Part shown: positions 14,025 through 14,343 of the stretch, piece by piece
Position numbering within the stretch: position 1 is the stretch's first letter
Layout of the letters: every line of letters starts with the position of its first letter
Assembly: GCA_902803795.1 (NCBI GenBank)
Contig: CADCRC010000057.1
Location: forward strand, 1 to 14,343
DNA: 14,343 bases
Reading direction: 5' to 3'
Source of the DNA: an uncultured Erysipelotrichaceae bacterium
GTDB lineage: Bacteria > Bacillota_I > Bacilli_A > RF39 > UBA660
Translations under genes and position numbers: made by a program
The notes under the pieces: generated by a model
Told to the model about the DNA's origin: nothing
Database searches by the model: none
What the model saw: the letters and a program-made list of their open reading frames with translations, nothing else

Positions 14025-14321
14025 TTATTTATTTTCATTCATTTTAGAAATAACTTGAGCTTTTAACTCATCCATTTTTCCAACAAGTTCTTTTTCAGAA
14101 TCATCAACATAACCCTTAAATAGTATTTTATCAATATCTTCTATATTAAATACTAAATTCTGATTACTTGAAATCAATCCTTCAGGATACAAAGAAGCTG
14201 AATAATCATAAATCTTAGTTTGATCCTCATTTGGTATAGGTAAATAACCTATAATCATAACAGCTTTCTTAGCCTCTTTTAGCATTACTACGCTACCTAT
14301 TGGTAAATATTTTTCTTCCAT
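14025..14321 (-). CDS. DUF4176 protein, type VII secretion-associated
   Basis: A 98-aa soluble protein matching the DUF4176 pattern: YLPIGSVVMLKEAKKAVMIIGYLPI (5-29), then YDYSASLYPEGLIS (38-51) and FNIEDIDKILFKGYVDD (59-75), with a charged C-terminal helix. DUF4176 proteins are small accessory proteins found in T7SSb (Ess/Yuk) loci of Bacillota; their biochemical role is not established. The ATG at 14319-14321 has AAGGAGG nine to ten bases upstream. It precedes the 741-aa gene on the same strand. The promoter and any earlier genes of the locus lie beyond the right edge, so this may be the middle of a longer operon. Confidence 0.9.
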   Translation of the reverse strand: MEEKYLPIGSVVMLKEAKKAVMIIGYLPIPNEDQTKIYDYSASLYPEGLISSNQNLVFNIEDIDKILFKGYVDDSEKELVGKMDELKAQVISKMNENK

Positions 14322-14343
14322 TTTCTTTTTCCTCCTTATTTAC

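Overview
The window comes from a very AT-rich, low-GC Gram-positive (Bacillota) chromosome, by eye about a quarter G+C. It uses the standard bacterial code: TGA is a genuine stop (for example at 7799-7801 and 1360-1362) and Trp is TGG, so it is not a UGA-recoding Mycoplasma. Strong AGGAGG/AGGTGA ribosome sites, a T-box leader, a CIRCE operator, FemABX-type peptidoglycan enzymes and type VII secretion-associated proteins all fit Bacillota. The AT bias and the Lys/Asn/Ile-rich proteins suggest a small-genome gut Bacilli lineage (Erysipelotrichales/RF39-like). That placement is inference.

Layout, given in the direction of transcription. (1) Minus strand, 6397 to 3113: a five-gene cluster with 2-22 bp gaps, trmB (tRNA m7G46 methyltransferase), a lipoprotein, a 363-aa disordered acidic protein, a DUF948-like membrane protein and a YtxH-like membrane protein. 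(2) Minus strand, 3123 to 1: a promoter, a tyrosine T-box leader, tyrS, an unknown 100-aa protein and a 428-aa protein with a transglutaminase-like Cys-His-Asp pattern, closed by a strong terminator at the window edge. (3) Plus strand, 6438 to 9072, divergent from trmB: two overlapping FemABX-family genes, ended by a terminator whose stem contains the second stop codon. (4) Minus strand, convergent with the fem pair: an ArsB/NhaD-type (ion transporter superfamily) permease. (5) Minus strand: a small heat-shock protein under a textbook CIRCE/sigma-A promoter, preceded by an HD-domain phosphohydrolase. (6) Minus strand, right edge: a DUF4176 protein followed by a 741-aa membrane-anchored repeat protein, which looks like the end of a type VII secretion (T7SSb) locus whose other genes lie beyond the right edge.

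The housekeeping genes (tyrS, trmB, hsp20, the permease) are ordinary. The most interesting material is the 741-aa protein (helical head, PPGGG hinge, an 11-residue repeat in strict register, C-terminal membrane segment), the transglutaminase-like protein and its small partner inside a tyrosine-responsive operon, the tandem Fem enzymes, and the disordered protein carrying a short conserved-looking PSPIISPIYG island. There is no gene-free stretch longer than 300 bases; the longest is the T-box leader of about 200 bases. No rRNA, tRNA, IS element or CRISPR array was seen.
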